Shown piece after piece: positions 1 through 10,684 of a stretch of 64,000 nt of DNA. Source of the stretch: Ficedula albicollis (taxonomy: Eukaryota; Chordata; Aves; Passeriformes; Muscicapidae); the NCBI RefSeq assembly GCF_000247815.1, contig NC_021672.1, positions 68,734,109-68,798,108 on the forward strand, read 5' to 3'. Under the pieces are notes generated by a model. That model saw only the letters and a list, made by a program, of their open reading frames with translations. It had not been told where the DNA came from and searched no databases. The position numbers and the translations under genes were made by a program. Each line of letters starts with the position of its first letter. The first letter of the stretch is position 1.

Positions 1-295
1 ACTTAAGAAAAAAAAAATTTCACTCAGGGGGGAAAAGTGGAAAAAACCTGAAACAAGGGCTGAAAATCTTCCTCGGGAAGAGGAAGAACATTCAAGCGCG
101 TCTAAGCAATCCCTCGGACCCCTCCCTTTCTCTCCCTTCCTTTTGCCGATCCCGTCTCGCACACAGCGCCCGCCCGGCGGCTCCTTCGTGCGCTCCCACA
201 GGATTCCCGGCCAAGCCGGGGACCCGCGTCCCTGCCTCGCCCCCACTGCTGCGGGGGTCACAGAGCAGGGAGAGCACACCGGCAATGCTCCGAAA

Positions 296-450
296 CCGCT
301 CAGCTTTGCTGCTTCAAGGACTTTCACACCCAGGGAGATGAGCAGTCACAGATACAAACACCGCATTTGATACAAATCTGATGAAGATTTGATTTGGCTG
401 CCAGCGCTGGAGCTGGTCCCACACACAGACACACGAGGCTGCCGCCAACA
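296..450. repeat. Dispersed repeat, copy 1
   Basis: Bases about 298-400 (from CAGCTTTGCTGCTTCAAGGA) match 5888-5996 closely, through the shared words GGACTTTCA, CAGGGA, ATACAAACACC/ATAAACACC and TTTGGCT. Bases 410-446 (AGCTGGT...GACACACGAGGCTGCCGCC) match 1113-1151. The copy therefore joins two pieces that are separate elsewhere in the window. The family is unknown; it could be an old LTR or an unclassified local repeat. Confidence 0.45.
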
Positions 451-1112
451 AGCCAACAAAACGCACTCCAAGATTTACTTCAGACTTCTCTAGTGCTGCA
501 CTTGCCACGATACTTTGGGCACAAGGAACCTTCCAGACTGTCCCACACCTTCACATCCCCCTGGCTCTTTCTGGCACAGTGGGACCAGTCCCTTCCCAAA
601 GGATCTTTCTGAAGTCTCCTTCTGAAGCCAGAACATCCCCAGCTTTACTTTCCTCCTACATGTGCTGTTCCCTGCACAATTACGGCTTGGCAAGCGGCAG
701 CTGAGGAACCCAAGCCAAGAGCCTGCCTGGGAGGAAGGAGGAGCGCCCCGAGCCTGCCCCCGCCGTCCCTTCGCTGCGCACAGGGCGCCGGTGGCAGCAG
801 AAGCGCCGCTGCAGGCAGAGCACCGTGAGCTGTCTCCACGGCGCCGCCGGGCTGTGAGCAGCAGAGACCGAACCGGCAGCTCCCGGGAAATCGGGGGCAC
901 CGGCTGAGCCTACAGCAGCTGCCACAAAGGCACCGAGGCAGCGCCTCACCGAAACTGTATTAAAGGCAATGCCAACACCTCGCGACTCACTTCAGTGTTG
1001 AATTCCCAAAGCAAAACCAAAAAGGATTCTTATCTTTAGATGGTTGGGAGAAGTCCAACCCATTTTAACCCACTTCTGTGGCTTGTTTCCAGCTGGCTGA
1101 TGCTCATTTCCC

Positions 1113-1151
1113 AGAGCTGGTTCCCCATAGACACACGAGGCTGCCGCCAGC
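1113..1151 (+). repeat. Second copy of the ACACGAGGCTGCCGCCA segment
   Basis: About 38 bp matches 410-446 with two or three changes. It lies upstream of the YY1 array in the same orientation as the first copy. Confidence 0.4.
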
Positions 1152-1303
1152 TGCCAATTCAGCAGCTCGGGGACACCAACACCTCCCACACCTCCCACCT
1201 CCCATCTCCTCAGCCCGGACTCCGTCCAGCATTCCCAGAGAGCTGCTGGAGCTGGAGCTCTCCCCGCAGCCCCCGCCCCCAGCTCCGGCCCCGCACCTCT
1301 CAC

Positions 1304-1470
1304 CTCCCGCGAAACTGCATCCTGCTGGCTGCTCCCGGCTCTGCTGGCCCCACAACCCGTATTCGCACATCGGGAAACGCCACAAAAAACCGCGCTGAAA
1401 GCGCTGGAACGGCGCCGGCGCCGCGTTCATTCAGCCGAACGGAAGCAGCACGGTGCTTCCGGGCCGCCAT
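1304..1470 (-). CDS. Candidate first coding exon (minus strand), partial gene
   Basis: An ATG at 1470-1468 lies in AAAATGGCGGCC, a strong start context that is also the first YY1-type core, just downstream of the NRF1 site when read leftwards. The frame is open for 55 codons and runs into the donor GGGAG|GTGAGA at 1303. The peptide starts MAARKHRAAS and is rich in Arg and Ala with almost no acidic residues, as in mitochondrial targeting peptides; that role is only inferred. The frame is also open upstream of this ATG, so the start rests on context. A second ATG at 1320 (MQFRG) is an alternative start. Exon 2 was not found in the remaining 1.3 kb and may lie outside the window. I do not recognise the gene. 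Confidence 0.35.
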
Positions 1471-1770
1471 TTTCCCCTGCCTAAGGCGCATGCGCACCAT
1501 GTCGCCATCTGGAAGGACAAGGAGTGGCGCGCCGAGCCGCCATCTTTGGTGTGGCATCAGAAGACTGTCGCCCTTTGTCGCCATCTTGGGTGCTGGCAGA
1601 AACCCTTTCGGGCTAAGGCGCCATCCTTGGTGTGGTACAGTTAAGGCCGCCCCCACTGCTCACAAAGGCGTCTGTCTTTTCGGCTGCCCGAGCGGCCATC
1701 TGTAGTGTCCTGTCACTTGAGTTATGCCGCTTCTGCCATCTTGGGAGTGGCGCCGGTGTCATGTCACCCG
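1462..1770. repeat. Degenerate ~40-bp tandem array with a YY1-like core per unit
   Basis: CCAT cores start at 1467, 1505, 1540, 1581, 1621, 1696 and 1736. The spacings are 38, 35, 41, 40, 75 (about two units) and 40 bp. Each core sits in GCCATCTTTGG-like sequence, and several units share following text such as GGTGTGG and CTAAGGCG. All cores have the same orientation. The unit length is not a multiple of three, so this is not a protein repeat. The reading is that a short ancestral minisatellite multiplied YY1-like sites inside the promoter. YY1 binding is inferred from motif only. Confidence 0.6.
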
Positions 1771-1922
1771 TCAGGGGACAGCGGGGACGGCTGTGGGGGC
1801 GGCAGTGCCGGTCTCGGTCACCAGGCAGCAGCAGCACCGCGCAGTTCGAAAACTGGAGAGAAAAGCTGGGATAGAGCCTCTCTTATTTCTTTCACCCCGC
1901 TCATCTTTTCTTCTGCTTTCAG

Positions 1923-2046
1923 GCACTTGGTTGTTTCATTCATGGATAAAAACGTCAAGTCATTGCTTTCAAACCTTACAGATCTCCGTTCAGAGTTTCT
2001 TAGATCCCTGTATATCATACAGCAGATAGAATTTATTTCGAAATGA
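1923..2046 (+). CDS. Candidate terminal coding exon (plus strand)
   Basis: A long pyrimidine tract ends in CTGCTTTCAG at 1922. The following frame is open for 40 codons to TGA at 2044-2046. The peptide includes VKSLLSNLTDLRSEFLRSLY, which has leucines spaced as in an amphipathic helix. An ATTAAA polyadenylation-type hexamer follows about 45 bp downstream. No convincing plus-strand donor was found in the CpG island, so the matching first exon is unknown. The frame is also open through the acceptor back to about 1705, so a single-exon reading is possible. Could be chance. Confidence 0.28.
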
Positions 2047-3308
2047 ATTGATATATAAATTAGTCTTACTTGTCAATATATATAAAAATTAAAAACGTGG
2101 CAGGTTTTAGTATTTACACACACCCTGTCCCTGTGAATTTGGGGGCAGTTTCGGGTCCCTTTGGGGAATGCGCCCCCCATTCCCCACTCACCTGCTCCTC
2201 TCCCAGGACACGGAGGTGCCCCAAATATCAGAGCCCCCCAGTCCCCACCCGCTCCCCCAGCCTTTCTTCCTCACCCCCGAAGAAGGGTCAGTCAAAACGA
2301 GTCAAGATGCCGGGGACAGCAGCTCGTTTCTTTAGCAAAGCTGTTTACATGTGCACACCCTCCCCAAAAAGAGCTCTGCTGGAATAATAAAGGGGGTCAG
2401 GGAAAGCCTGGGCTGCCTCGCTTCAAATCAACCCAAACTCAGTCCCTGTGCTCTGAAGGGGCAAAGGAGTTTCCCCACTATGGATAACAGGTTGAACTCC
2501 ATGCAAGAATTTATGCATCACCTGCTCCTGGCTGTGTTCCTTGCCTGTCGTACAGCGTTTTCATTGGTCATGAACAAATGCATTTCAAGCGTTTTTAACT
2601 ACTACTGACCAAGTATTTCTGTTTTGAAAAACAACCAAGAAAATACCATGGGCAGGAGACAATTCCATTTGAACAGTCTCTGAATTTCCAGTGTCTGAAA
2701 GGAAAAGTAATAGGATAAATGCAGGAGTACATAGCCATTACCAATAAAACCAATAAGTTTCCCAATATTGCTTTTGGTATTTAATGGAAAAAACCCCATT
2801 CAGCTCAAGATTTCTCATCCTTATGTTCTTTCCCTAACAAACAGCAAAATAGCTCGATCTGGGTCACTTTCCCTTACTTTCCACCTGTGTCCACAATCCT
2901 GGCAGGAGCCTGGGGAGCAGCAGAGTCACTTTAGGACTTTGCTGTGCTCAGTCTTTAAATCAGCAGCCTCGGCCTCCCCTTCCCCAGCCGGGACTTTCCC
3001 CTGCTCTGTGAAGCTGCACCTCCAGCAGTGCCATGCTGGGAAGGATGAGACCATGGAGAAGGATGGCAGTGTCACCCCTTGTGGTTAAAAATAAGAGAAA
3101 CAGTGTGAGGAAACGACTAAAAGTCAATTTGCCTTAGGTTCCTGCAGGTGGCATTTCATGGTTCTGCAGTGTGTACTTCCACTGAGTTCAAAAATAATCC
3201 CCTCACAGGACTGTTAACTTCTCCATTAAGCCTCTTTTGTTATTAAGATTAAGGGATTTACTACATCCAGCTTTAGTCCCTGTAACCTTCCCAGTTACTC
3301 CTCTGTTT
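2047..3308. other. No gene seen; AT-rich then C-rich low-complexity
   Basis: About 2100-2480 is C-rich and ends with AATAAAGGGG near 2386, which resembles the polyadenylation end of an LTR. No partner LTR, target duplication or coding piece was found, so no element is called. The rest shows only short open frames. Confidence 0.4.
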
Positions 3309-3325
3309 AAAAAAAAAAAAAAAAA

Positions 3326-3647
<322 letters not shown>

Positions 3648-3718
3648 AAAAAAAAAAAAAAAAGGTGTAATAAATAAAGAGAGACCAACTCGACTATAAC
3701 CTTTTCCTTGCTTTTCAG

Positions 3719-3845
3719 TATTTCCCAACATCGAGCACCTCTCACTGGAGAAGAACAGCTTGTTTCTACACATCCAAATTCCTTCAAGTTTTAGTATCAT
3801 CTGTTTCCTGGCATTATGAGAACTGTTTTGCACAGCACCATGAAT
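3719..3845 (+). other. Weak terminal-exon-like segment
   Basis: A pyrimidine tract ending TTGCTTTTCAG at 3718 is followed by a 42-codon open frame to TAA. That stop overlaps an AATAAA hexamer (about 3843). The order acceptor, open frame, stop, polyadenylation signal fits a 3' exon, but the peptide is unrecognised and composition is not strongly coding. Confidence 0.15.
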
Positions 3846-3849
3846 AAAA

Positions 3850-4780
3850 TGGGTTGATTTTCAGAAAACACAATTACATGAGAGCAGACAGCAAAACTGC
3901 CTCGAGAGGCAATTTGGGCACACATTTCCCTTTTTGCACTCTGAGCTGACTTTTCTGTCACACCTGTAATTCTTGAGTTTTTTAGTACTCAGCCCCAGTC
4001 CTTCCCTGTCCTGTCAGTGCTGCTGTCACATGAAAAGAAGGAATTTTCTTTAGCACTGAATGTCAGCCTTAGCACTACAAGAAGTGGTTCAGCAGGCAAG
4101 AAACCTGCCTGCTGCTTCCACGACTGCTCAGGCCAAGGATGCCAATTCAGTGTGAGAGCTGCCACGACCTTCCTTTGCTCAGAGCTTGTAGTGGGACAAG
4201 CAGCACAAAACCCAGCAGATCACAGTCACCTGTGCACAAAATTTTCCAGTGTGTACCACTCAAAACAAAAAAGCATCCTCCAAAACCCACAGCACACAAC
4301 ATCTCAAATTATAATTCAGAACTGTTCTGTGCAACACTTAACAAAATGAGACAGAGACCCGTGCCAGGGGTCTCAGGTACATGGCAGACTCACACCATGG
4401 GCCCATGTCCATGAAGGACAATGCACCTTCCCCTTCTCTACGACCTTTCCCTTCAATTTTCTCTTCTAGCCCCCTAGTTCTGTCTAGAACAATGCATCTA
4501 ATCAATAATACAGATAATACATCAAGTTCAAAAAAGGCATTGAAATCTTACCAGTTCTGATTTTACAACCTTCTTGCAGATAACAGAAGTTTCCTAAGAA
4601 CTCTCCTGGAACAGGGAAAGAGAGAAGCCACACAGACTTTCAATGCAATACTCTAAAACCAGCAAGAGATTTAGTCTTGTATATTACATGTTAAAAATCA
4701 CATGCATAATTATAGAACAATTTATAGTTAAAAAAATATTTCAAAACCCAACCCTAAAAGTTTAGCTACAACTGCTGTAA
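3850..4780. other. No gene or repeat recognised
   Basis: Unremarkable AT-rich sequence. Open frames of 90-110 codons at 4017-4414 overlap in two frames and lack start context and splice sites. Confidence 0.5.
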
Positions 4781-4878
4781 AATATCTACATCTATATCTA
4801 CATCTACATCTACATCTATATCATCTATATCTATATCTATATCTATATCTATATCTATATCTATCCATCCATCCATGA
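4780..4878. repeat. Hexanucleotide microsatellite (ATCTAC/ATCTAT)n with CCAT tail
   Basis: An interrupted array of ATCTAC units passes into ATCTAT units and then three CCAT units. The change of unit along the array shows stepwise mutation of a short tandem repeat. Confidence 0.85.
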
Positions 4879-5885
4879 TGATTTTCTGTAATCTTTTTAC
4901 AGGCATTTTAAGTCTGCTTTGCTTCACAGGTGCTTTTCTGCCAAAGGCATTCCCACCTTTTTTGATCCTAAATAAAATTTTGGAAAGCTGAGTTTCATGA
5001 GAGCTGGTTCTTATTTTGATTGTTCTGAACTTGGAGTTTGCCTTGAAACCAAAATCAGTGGCTAAACCCAGCATGGCCTTGAAGGGCCATAAGAGTCAAG
5101 ATACCAATCCCCAATTCCTTCAGGATTTGTTCATTGAAGCTTTTCAGGGTTAATTTAGCAAACTTAAGGTTTTGGTGATTTCATGATCAAAACAACAAGA
5201 AAACTGTGAAAAATAAATTTAATTAAAGCTGGCTAAAAGTGGTCCCTGCTGATGGCTAATTAAAACAACTCATTAAAAAGGAGGTAGGATTGAGTCAATA
5301 CTCACAAACCCATCTTGCCAAGAGCAGAGTTCTCTGCCCACCAAGGACCCAGCAACCAGCAGGGACATTTCTCCCACTCTCCAGCAGAGACCTTCCCCCT
5401 CCACACCCAGGGAACTGCAGTCACTCAGGGAACACCAGCCGGGGCTGGGAACAAGAGAGGGACAAGGAATATGACCTGGGAGAAAAAAGAAAGCACTTCC
5501 CACACCACTCTTGGAATGTTCTTCCCTGTCCCTTCCAGCTTTGGAAGGTTTCTGTGGGAGCCTGACTCATTTGTGCAGTTCAGAAGCTGCACATCCCTAT
5601 AGCATTCCCTTGGGAACACGAAGCTTGCCTTGTGCATTTCATTCCTTTATCCCAAATATTCTCCCCCATTATCCATGATCTAGAAAGAAAAGAAGGGAAA
5701 AGAAGGAGGAGGACCAATTAATTCTGACATAAGGAATGTTGATTGTCCCAATACACTTCCAGGTGCAAAAACATTTCTGCCACTCTAACACATCCATTTT
5801 ATATTGTCAAAATTATTAAATAGTAACAATTTAAATATCGTATTAAGAATCTTAGGGACACAACACTTGGAATTCTCAAAAACAG
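4879..5885. other. No gene or repeat recognised
   Basis: Mixed AT-rich sequence with a purine-rich stretch near 5680-5715. Only short open frames that overlap on both strands. Confidence 0.5.
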
Positions 5886-5998
5886 CCCAGCTTTGCTACT
5901 TGAAGGACTTTCATGCCCAGGGAACTGAGTGGTCCTAGATATAAACACCACATTTGATAAAAATCTGATATAAATTTGATATTGTTTGGCTACTAAGC
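5886..5998. repeat. Dispersed repeat, copy 2
   Basis: Matches 296-400 over about 110 bp with scattered substitutions and a small indel. It lacks the ACACGAGGCTGCCGCC extension present in copy 1. Confidence 0.45.
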
Positions 5999-6714
5999 TT
6001 TTCTAAAACCTGTGTAGTTAAGGCAGTAAATCTTTGCTGAGGCTTTTCCATGTCACATCTGGATTTACCCTGGGGAAAACCCCACTCCAAGGACCTGGCT
6101 TTAAAAAGGTTGCTTGAAAAGGTTTGATGTTACAGACACAGAATTCCTTTGGGATTTGGCATTTCCTGCACCTCCAAACACATTAAAAGAATGAAGTGCA
6201 GAGTCCTGAGGCTCAATTGTTCCCATTCTCCTCCCCTTTTCTCAGCTCCATGTGGGTTTGGGCCTCCTCTGAAAGTCTGGAAAAGAATTTGGGAATTCCC
6301 TTCAGCTGGTTTGATTTCCAGCTTTTCATCTGCGGTGGCCCAAAAGGCAAAAAAAGAAAAAAAAAAAAAACCAAGAACACCACAAAATCCCAGCCCCTCT
6401 CAAGATGCAGCTCTTCACACCAAACCTTGGGAGAATCCATGGTGGTTCCAACACTGCTCCAATCCCACCCTGAGCTGAGCTTCCAAGGTGCTCTGCCTAA
6501 TCCACATCCAAGACTGGATAGCCCAAAGCCTGCAGGAAAAGAGGAGGCAAAGTGAATGGGAGAGGGGAAAAAAAAGAAGGTTTGGGTTTTTCTTCTGTGC
6601 ACAACAGGGTTGAAGGGCAGGATGAAGAGGTTTTATGGAGAAGTACCAAATGCTGCTTGATTCTCAGCAATCAGTGGTGCTGGGGTTGAATACAAGAGGA
6701 GAAATCCACTGGGA

Positions 6715-7560
6715 TCAAAGAGGAGTGGCTGACACAGACCTACAAAGCTGGAGCCTTCTTTCTTCTCCAGGGCTCTCCCAGAAATTCTCCATGTCCAGAC
6801 ATACTCCCAGTCTCCCCACTGGGGAGGATGGACTTGGATATCTCAGGTTACTGGTTAGGCTAAAACAATAAAGTGTTTCTCCCAAGGAAATGACATATTC
6901 CCTGAAACTGGGATAACCTATCCCGTGGCTTTCCCCAGGAAGAGTCACAGTTGGATATGGTCTCCCATAAAGGATTCCATATAGGCTCACCTTTTTCTTA
7001 GAGCTTAGCTGAATTCCTCAGCAATTCCAGGGAATGTGGCCATTTGAGGGTTTTGGCAGATTTGGCTCATTTGCCTTTTTAGACTTTGTTTCCATCTCTG
7101 AGCTTTCCCACTGGATTGTGGTCTATGGTCTAAGGAATATGTCAATCCAATTTGATTCCTGTTCTTTTGGACAATTTTTTCATGATTCCTGTACAAAACA
7201 AGTCCCCCTATTAGGATGTTTTTCCCTACCATTCCCCAGCAGTTTTATCTGCCAGTCCATTCCCTACATTACTTGGGGTCTTCCCAGATTTCTGAGCTTC
7301 ACACAGCAGGAGATTGACTTGCCTTGGGAACTAAACACTCCTGAGTAATTGTCTGATAACACCTCCATGTTTCACAGCTGATCCTTGTGCTGTCCTTCAG
7401 ACAATTCCAAGGCTCATTGTTCCCATCTGGGAACAGTCCCCAGTCTGGATCTTCTCATGGAGTTTCCCTGCTGGAATCCTGCTCAGGAATCCATGGGGTA
7501 CAAATTAATTGGGGTAGCAATTAATTCTTCTCAGCCCTGCCCAGTTCTAATTCCCAAGGA
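6715..7560 (-). mobile_element. Broken endogenous retrovirus pol fragment (RNase H to integrase)
   Basis: Read leftwards on the minus strand, three retroviral pol signatures occur in the expected order. GNGLADKTA at 7264-7238 resembles the end of RNase H. HRPQSSGK at 7127-7104 resembles the late catalytic-core motif of gammaretrovirus-like integrases. ILYGRPYP near 6975-6952 resembles the segment that follows it in the same family. The three lie in three different frames, and only about 110 bp separates the first two, so much of integrase is missing. An AL-L--G segment further upstream may be earlier RNase H. This is an old, defective copy. LTRs were not found. Confidence 0.55.
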
Positions 7561-7563
7561 TTT

Positions 7564-7603
7564 GGTGTCTGCCTTACCTGGCTGGTGTCTGCCTTACCTG
7601 GCT
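7564..7603. repeat. 20-bp direct tandem duplication
   Basis: GGTGTCTGCCTTACCTGGCT occurs twice in direct succession without a difference. On the minus strand it contains CCAG|GTAAGG, so a consensus 5' splice site is duplicated. It ends the 7574-7792 minus-strand open frame. Confidence 0.9.
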
Positions 7604-7792
7604 GGAGTCTGGTTCCAGCTCTGTTCCTTTTCCCAGGAATTCCACCATCAGAGTAACAGTGTTTTCCACCTTCTCCAGGATTCCCTCTCTTGGGTTTGGT
7701 TGCTGGAAGAATATCAAAACCAGGGCTTTACTATCATTAATTACATCCCCAGATTTGTTCATTTCCAACATTTCCAACCAGGCACTGGGCAT
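7604..7792 (-). other. Open exon-like segment upstream of the retroviral fragment
   Basis: The minus frame from 7792 is open for about 65 codons and reaches the donor CCAG|GTAAGG at the 20-bp duplication. The peptide includes ILEKVENTVTLMVEFLGKG, which looks protein-like. A weak acceptor (GGATGCCCAG) lies at its upstream end. It could be a further pol piece of the same retroviral copy or a chance exon. No family is recognised. Confidence 0.25.
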
Positions 7793-8096
7793 CCAAGGAA
7801 TATAGAAACAGATGTGCTAAACACTGGTAACCCCTCTGGAATGTCAGAGCTTGGAAAAATGAGCAGTTGGGGATTTTCTTGGTGATATTTTAGCTAAGAT
7901 CCCCTTCCCACATCTTCCTCTGTGTCCACCAAAAATCCACCTGTTCATTCCCCAACTGATTCCTCCTTCTTTTCCTTTATCCAACAGAATTTTAACAGGT
8001 GAATATTCCCCTCTGGAATAGCACCTTTCATTCCAAATACAATAGCAAGTGAATCCTTTCTTTTGACCTTCATTATTAGGATTTCACCAAGAGCTG

Positions 8097-8899
8097 GTGG
8101 AAGGAAAATGGTCCTCTCCTGCTCCCTGCTGGATTCCTGGATTACTGCTCCTTGATAGAGCCTATCAAGCTGTATCAGCAGTAACCATCACTAATGATGA
8201 AGTAACATTAGTCCTAAACAGGAAAAAAGTCCAAAGGAGCCAAAGGACAAAGAGGATAAGGCCAATACTTGAAGGCAAGTGAGAGTTATAAGAGGTTTGT
8301 TTCCTTTTATCCTGACAGACTCTGTGACCTTGTCATTGCAATGTCACATAAAGAGACTAATGAAAAGTCAGATTGCCCTGACCCATGTTGTGCTGTTCTT
8401 GGAAAGCCTGGTCATAAATCTCTTGGAATGGGGACAAATAAAGATAAAAATAGTCCATCAGCATATGTTACTTGTGGCAATATGAAAGAGACTAAATATG
8501 AAGAGCCTCCACCTTCTAAAAAGACATTTTTATAAAGCAATAAACCAGTCTGCCAATAGAAATTAGCTTTTCTACAAGAGAAGGGTAGGACAACAAGAGA
8601 AGGAAAGATGCCATCACAAATATGTTTTGGCCAAGACGAATTGTGCAAATAATTTAAGCAAAGAGATACTAATTTATGCAAATAATGAGGTTTCACTCAC
8701 AGTGGTCTCAAGGAAGACCATGAGGTCAGGAAAGACTCAATTATAGTTTGTATTGTGCTGAAAACTCATCACTAGGGCTGAGGTTTCAGACTTTGTAGAC
8801 TCCTTTACAAAAAACTTACATGACATAGCAGACAAGCTCTTGAGAAATTCAGATTTTGTTTCTTCAGCAAAGCAAACTGTTCCCCCCAAGCAATTGTAA
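8097..8899 (+). pseudogene. Decayed coding-like segment with a zinc-knuckle-like motif
   Basis: Three successive plus-strand frames are open and Lys-rich: 8097-8282, 8269-8535 and 8762-8899. The second holds CAVLGKPGHKSLGM, which has the C-x2-x-x4-H-x4-x spacing of a retroviral CCHC knuckle, with Leu and Met where the second and last Cys would be. The third reads EVSDFVDSFTKNLHDIADKL, an amphipathic helix-like peptide. Frame changes and missing Cys suggest a decayed gag-like or retrocopied gene. It lies opposite in strand to the pol fragment at 6715-7560, so it is not simply the same provirus in order. Confidence 0.3.
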
Positions 8900-9658
8900 G
8901 GCTCCAGAAAATGTACAAGCCATGATGCATCATTTTCATTCTACCTTGATAGAGCAAAAACCTGAAGGAGATAACACCTAACAGATGTCTCTGTGAAAAC
9001 AGGTTCAAGAACTGATGCAAAGGCTGAGAGCTGAGGTCTGCAGCAGCAAGGACTGAAATGTCACCAAAAGAACAAAAATGAGCTGTGTACATGCAGTGAT
9101 AACTACATTATTAATCAAGGGTTTGAACACCAAAAGCAATGCATCCAGTGCTCAAAAAATCACAAGCAAGAAGGGAACTGAAAAAAGATCACCGAAGAAC
9201 TTGCCCTGAAGTTCAGAAATTTGGGATGTAGCCATATTGTTACCAGATTAGTGGGCTTAATTGTAATTGCATTATTGCCCATAGATTGTCAATTGATCTA
9301 ATCTAGCAGAAGAATACCAGCAAGGAAGGAACAGAAAGTGGGAATGCTGGCAAAGCAGGTCCCACTGCCTTTGGGTTGCTTTATCAGGGGTCCCATGATA
9401 GCACTTTCCAAACACTTTCCAAAAGATGTCAATATCCACAAAGAAAAAGCTGAAGGACCAGACTCATGCAGATGAGAACCTGAAAATGACATGTCCAGTG
9501 CTGCATTAAAGCTAATGTGGAAGCCAATAAAGATAGAAAAGATTTTTTTTTTTCTTTGCAATATAGAAGGTCTGGTAATCCAGTTGCTGATGAAACAAAA
9601 CCAAAACACTGGCAAAATCCCACGAGGGGACATATTGAGTTACCTGAGTAATCCTGTG
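8900..9658. other. No intact gene; short coding-like scraps
   Basis: KQVQELMQRLRAEV near 8999-9040 and a Lys-rich piece near 9155-9210 read in different plus frames and may extend the decayed segment before them. Nothing intact is seen. Confidence 0.25.
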
Positions 9659-9870
9659 AAGAATCATAGAATGAGAATATCCTGAGTTGGAAGGGACCTG
9701 TCAGAATCACTTGAGTCCAACACCTGGCCCTGCTCAGACACTCCAACAACCCCACCCTGTGCCTGAGAGCATTGTCCAAACACTCCTGGAGCTCTGACAG
9801 CCTTGGGGCTGTGACCATTTCACTGGGAAGCCTGTTCAGTGCCTTTTTCCTAATATCCAGCCTAACTAAC
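9659..9870 (-). mobile_element. CR1 LINE 3' fragment
   Basis: The 3' end lies at left (GAATCATAGAATGAGAATAT), followed by the family text TTGGAAGGGACC and the block around GGGGCTGTGACCATTTCACTGGG. This subfamily differs from most copies in the window and is the reverse of the copy at 49262-49555. 5'-truncated at about 9870. Confidence 0.85.
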
Positions 9871-10684
9871 AGGAATAAAGATGGACAGAAAAATACATCA
9901 CTTTAGCTCAGCACAAAGGTGGTATCAATTATTTTGTATTATTTTATATTTGGTGTATCCCCAAAAATTCACTGGATCTAATTTTAAAGGTAAAAAATAC
10001 ATTTGCTTTTAACATGTATTGAATTAATTAAGATATTTACATTCAGAAGTGTTTCTGAAACATTCTAACAGCAGTGCCATGTAACAAAGAAATATTTACA
10101 TTATAAATATTATGAGTTTTTCATAAACATTTTTACCCATGTTGCTGATTTGCTATGGGTTCCAAGTACCAAACTCATAGAATCACAAAGATTGCTCCTT
10201 GAACAGTAAATCTAGTGCAAGAAAGTACTTTACCAGAAACACTGAAACAATTAATTTAGAAGACATGATAGAGGTCTACATGATGTGATTTTTTTGAATG
10301 AAGAAATACACCTACAGGCTATAAGATTTCATATGAATACACGTATAAAATGCTGTCTGCTTGTGAAAGAGATCTTTAAATATTAAAGCAAGAAGGGCAT
10401 TTATTCAGAAGTGTACAAGAAAGCATAACTAAAATAACAGAGGTAAAGTAAATACCAGTAAGTAATTGTTCCCCTTCATCAAGATTTATATCTGTGTACT
10501 TTGTAGCTGCTCCTGGCCAGTCATCTGTGTTGTTTTATGAACATTTGCACAGCCAGGAGATAAACATTATGGTTAGAAAGGAGGCCAGTGAATTGAGAAC
10601 TCACACCTTTCTGTTCCTTACAGCCTATTGAATGTGTATTTGCCCCAGTTTGAGCATGTTTCCACAAGCATTCAATCTGGAATG
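9871..10684. other. AT-rich, no gene or repeat recognised
   Basis: High AT content and no open frame beyond 65 codons. Confidence 0.5.

Larger units (their letters stand above)
1200..1870. promoter_or_regulatory. CpG-island promoter region
   Basis: CpG is dense from about 1260 to 1820, far above the AT-rich sequence to the right. The core has a palindromic NRF1-type site (GCGCATGCGCA, 1486-1496), an ETS-type site (GCTTCCGG, 1455-1462) and a run of YY1-type cores from 1467 to 1739. There is no TATA box. This combination is typical of housekeeping vertebrate promoters, often with divergent transcription. The YY1 motifs read in the functional orientation (AAGATGGCGGC) on the minus strand, which suggests the main transcript runs leftwards. 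A second GC-rich stretch lies at about 130-260 and 690-910. Confidence 0.65.

Noticed and set aside
1040..1705. 221-codon plus-strand open frame
   Set aside because: It runs through the CpG island and the YY1 array, where stop codons are scarce. No splice or start support; the period of the array is not a multiple of three.
2100..2480. Possible solo LTR
   Set aside because: Only an AATAAA near one end and C-richness; no TG...CA ends or target duplication were confirmed.
4780..4878. CRISPR-like array
   Set aside because: A simple hexanucleotide microsatellite in a bird genome; no spacers of regular length.
7385..7885. 166-codon plus frame
   Set aside because: It lies opposite the retroviral remnant and its neighbour, whose minus reading has recognisable motifs.
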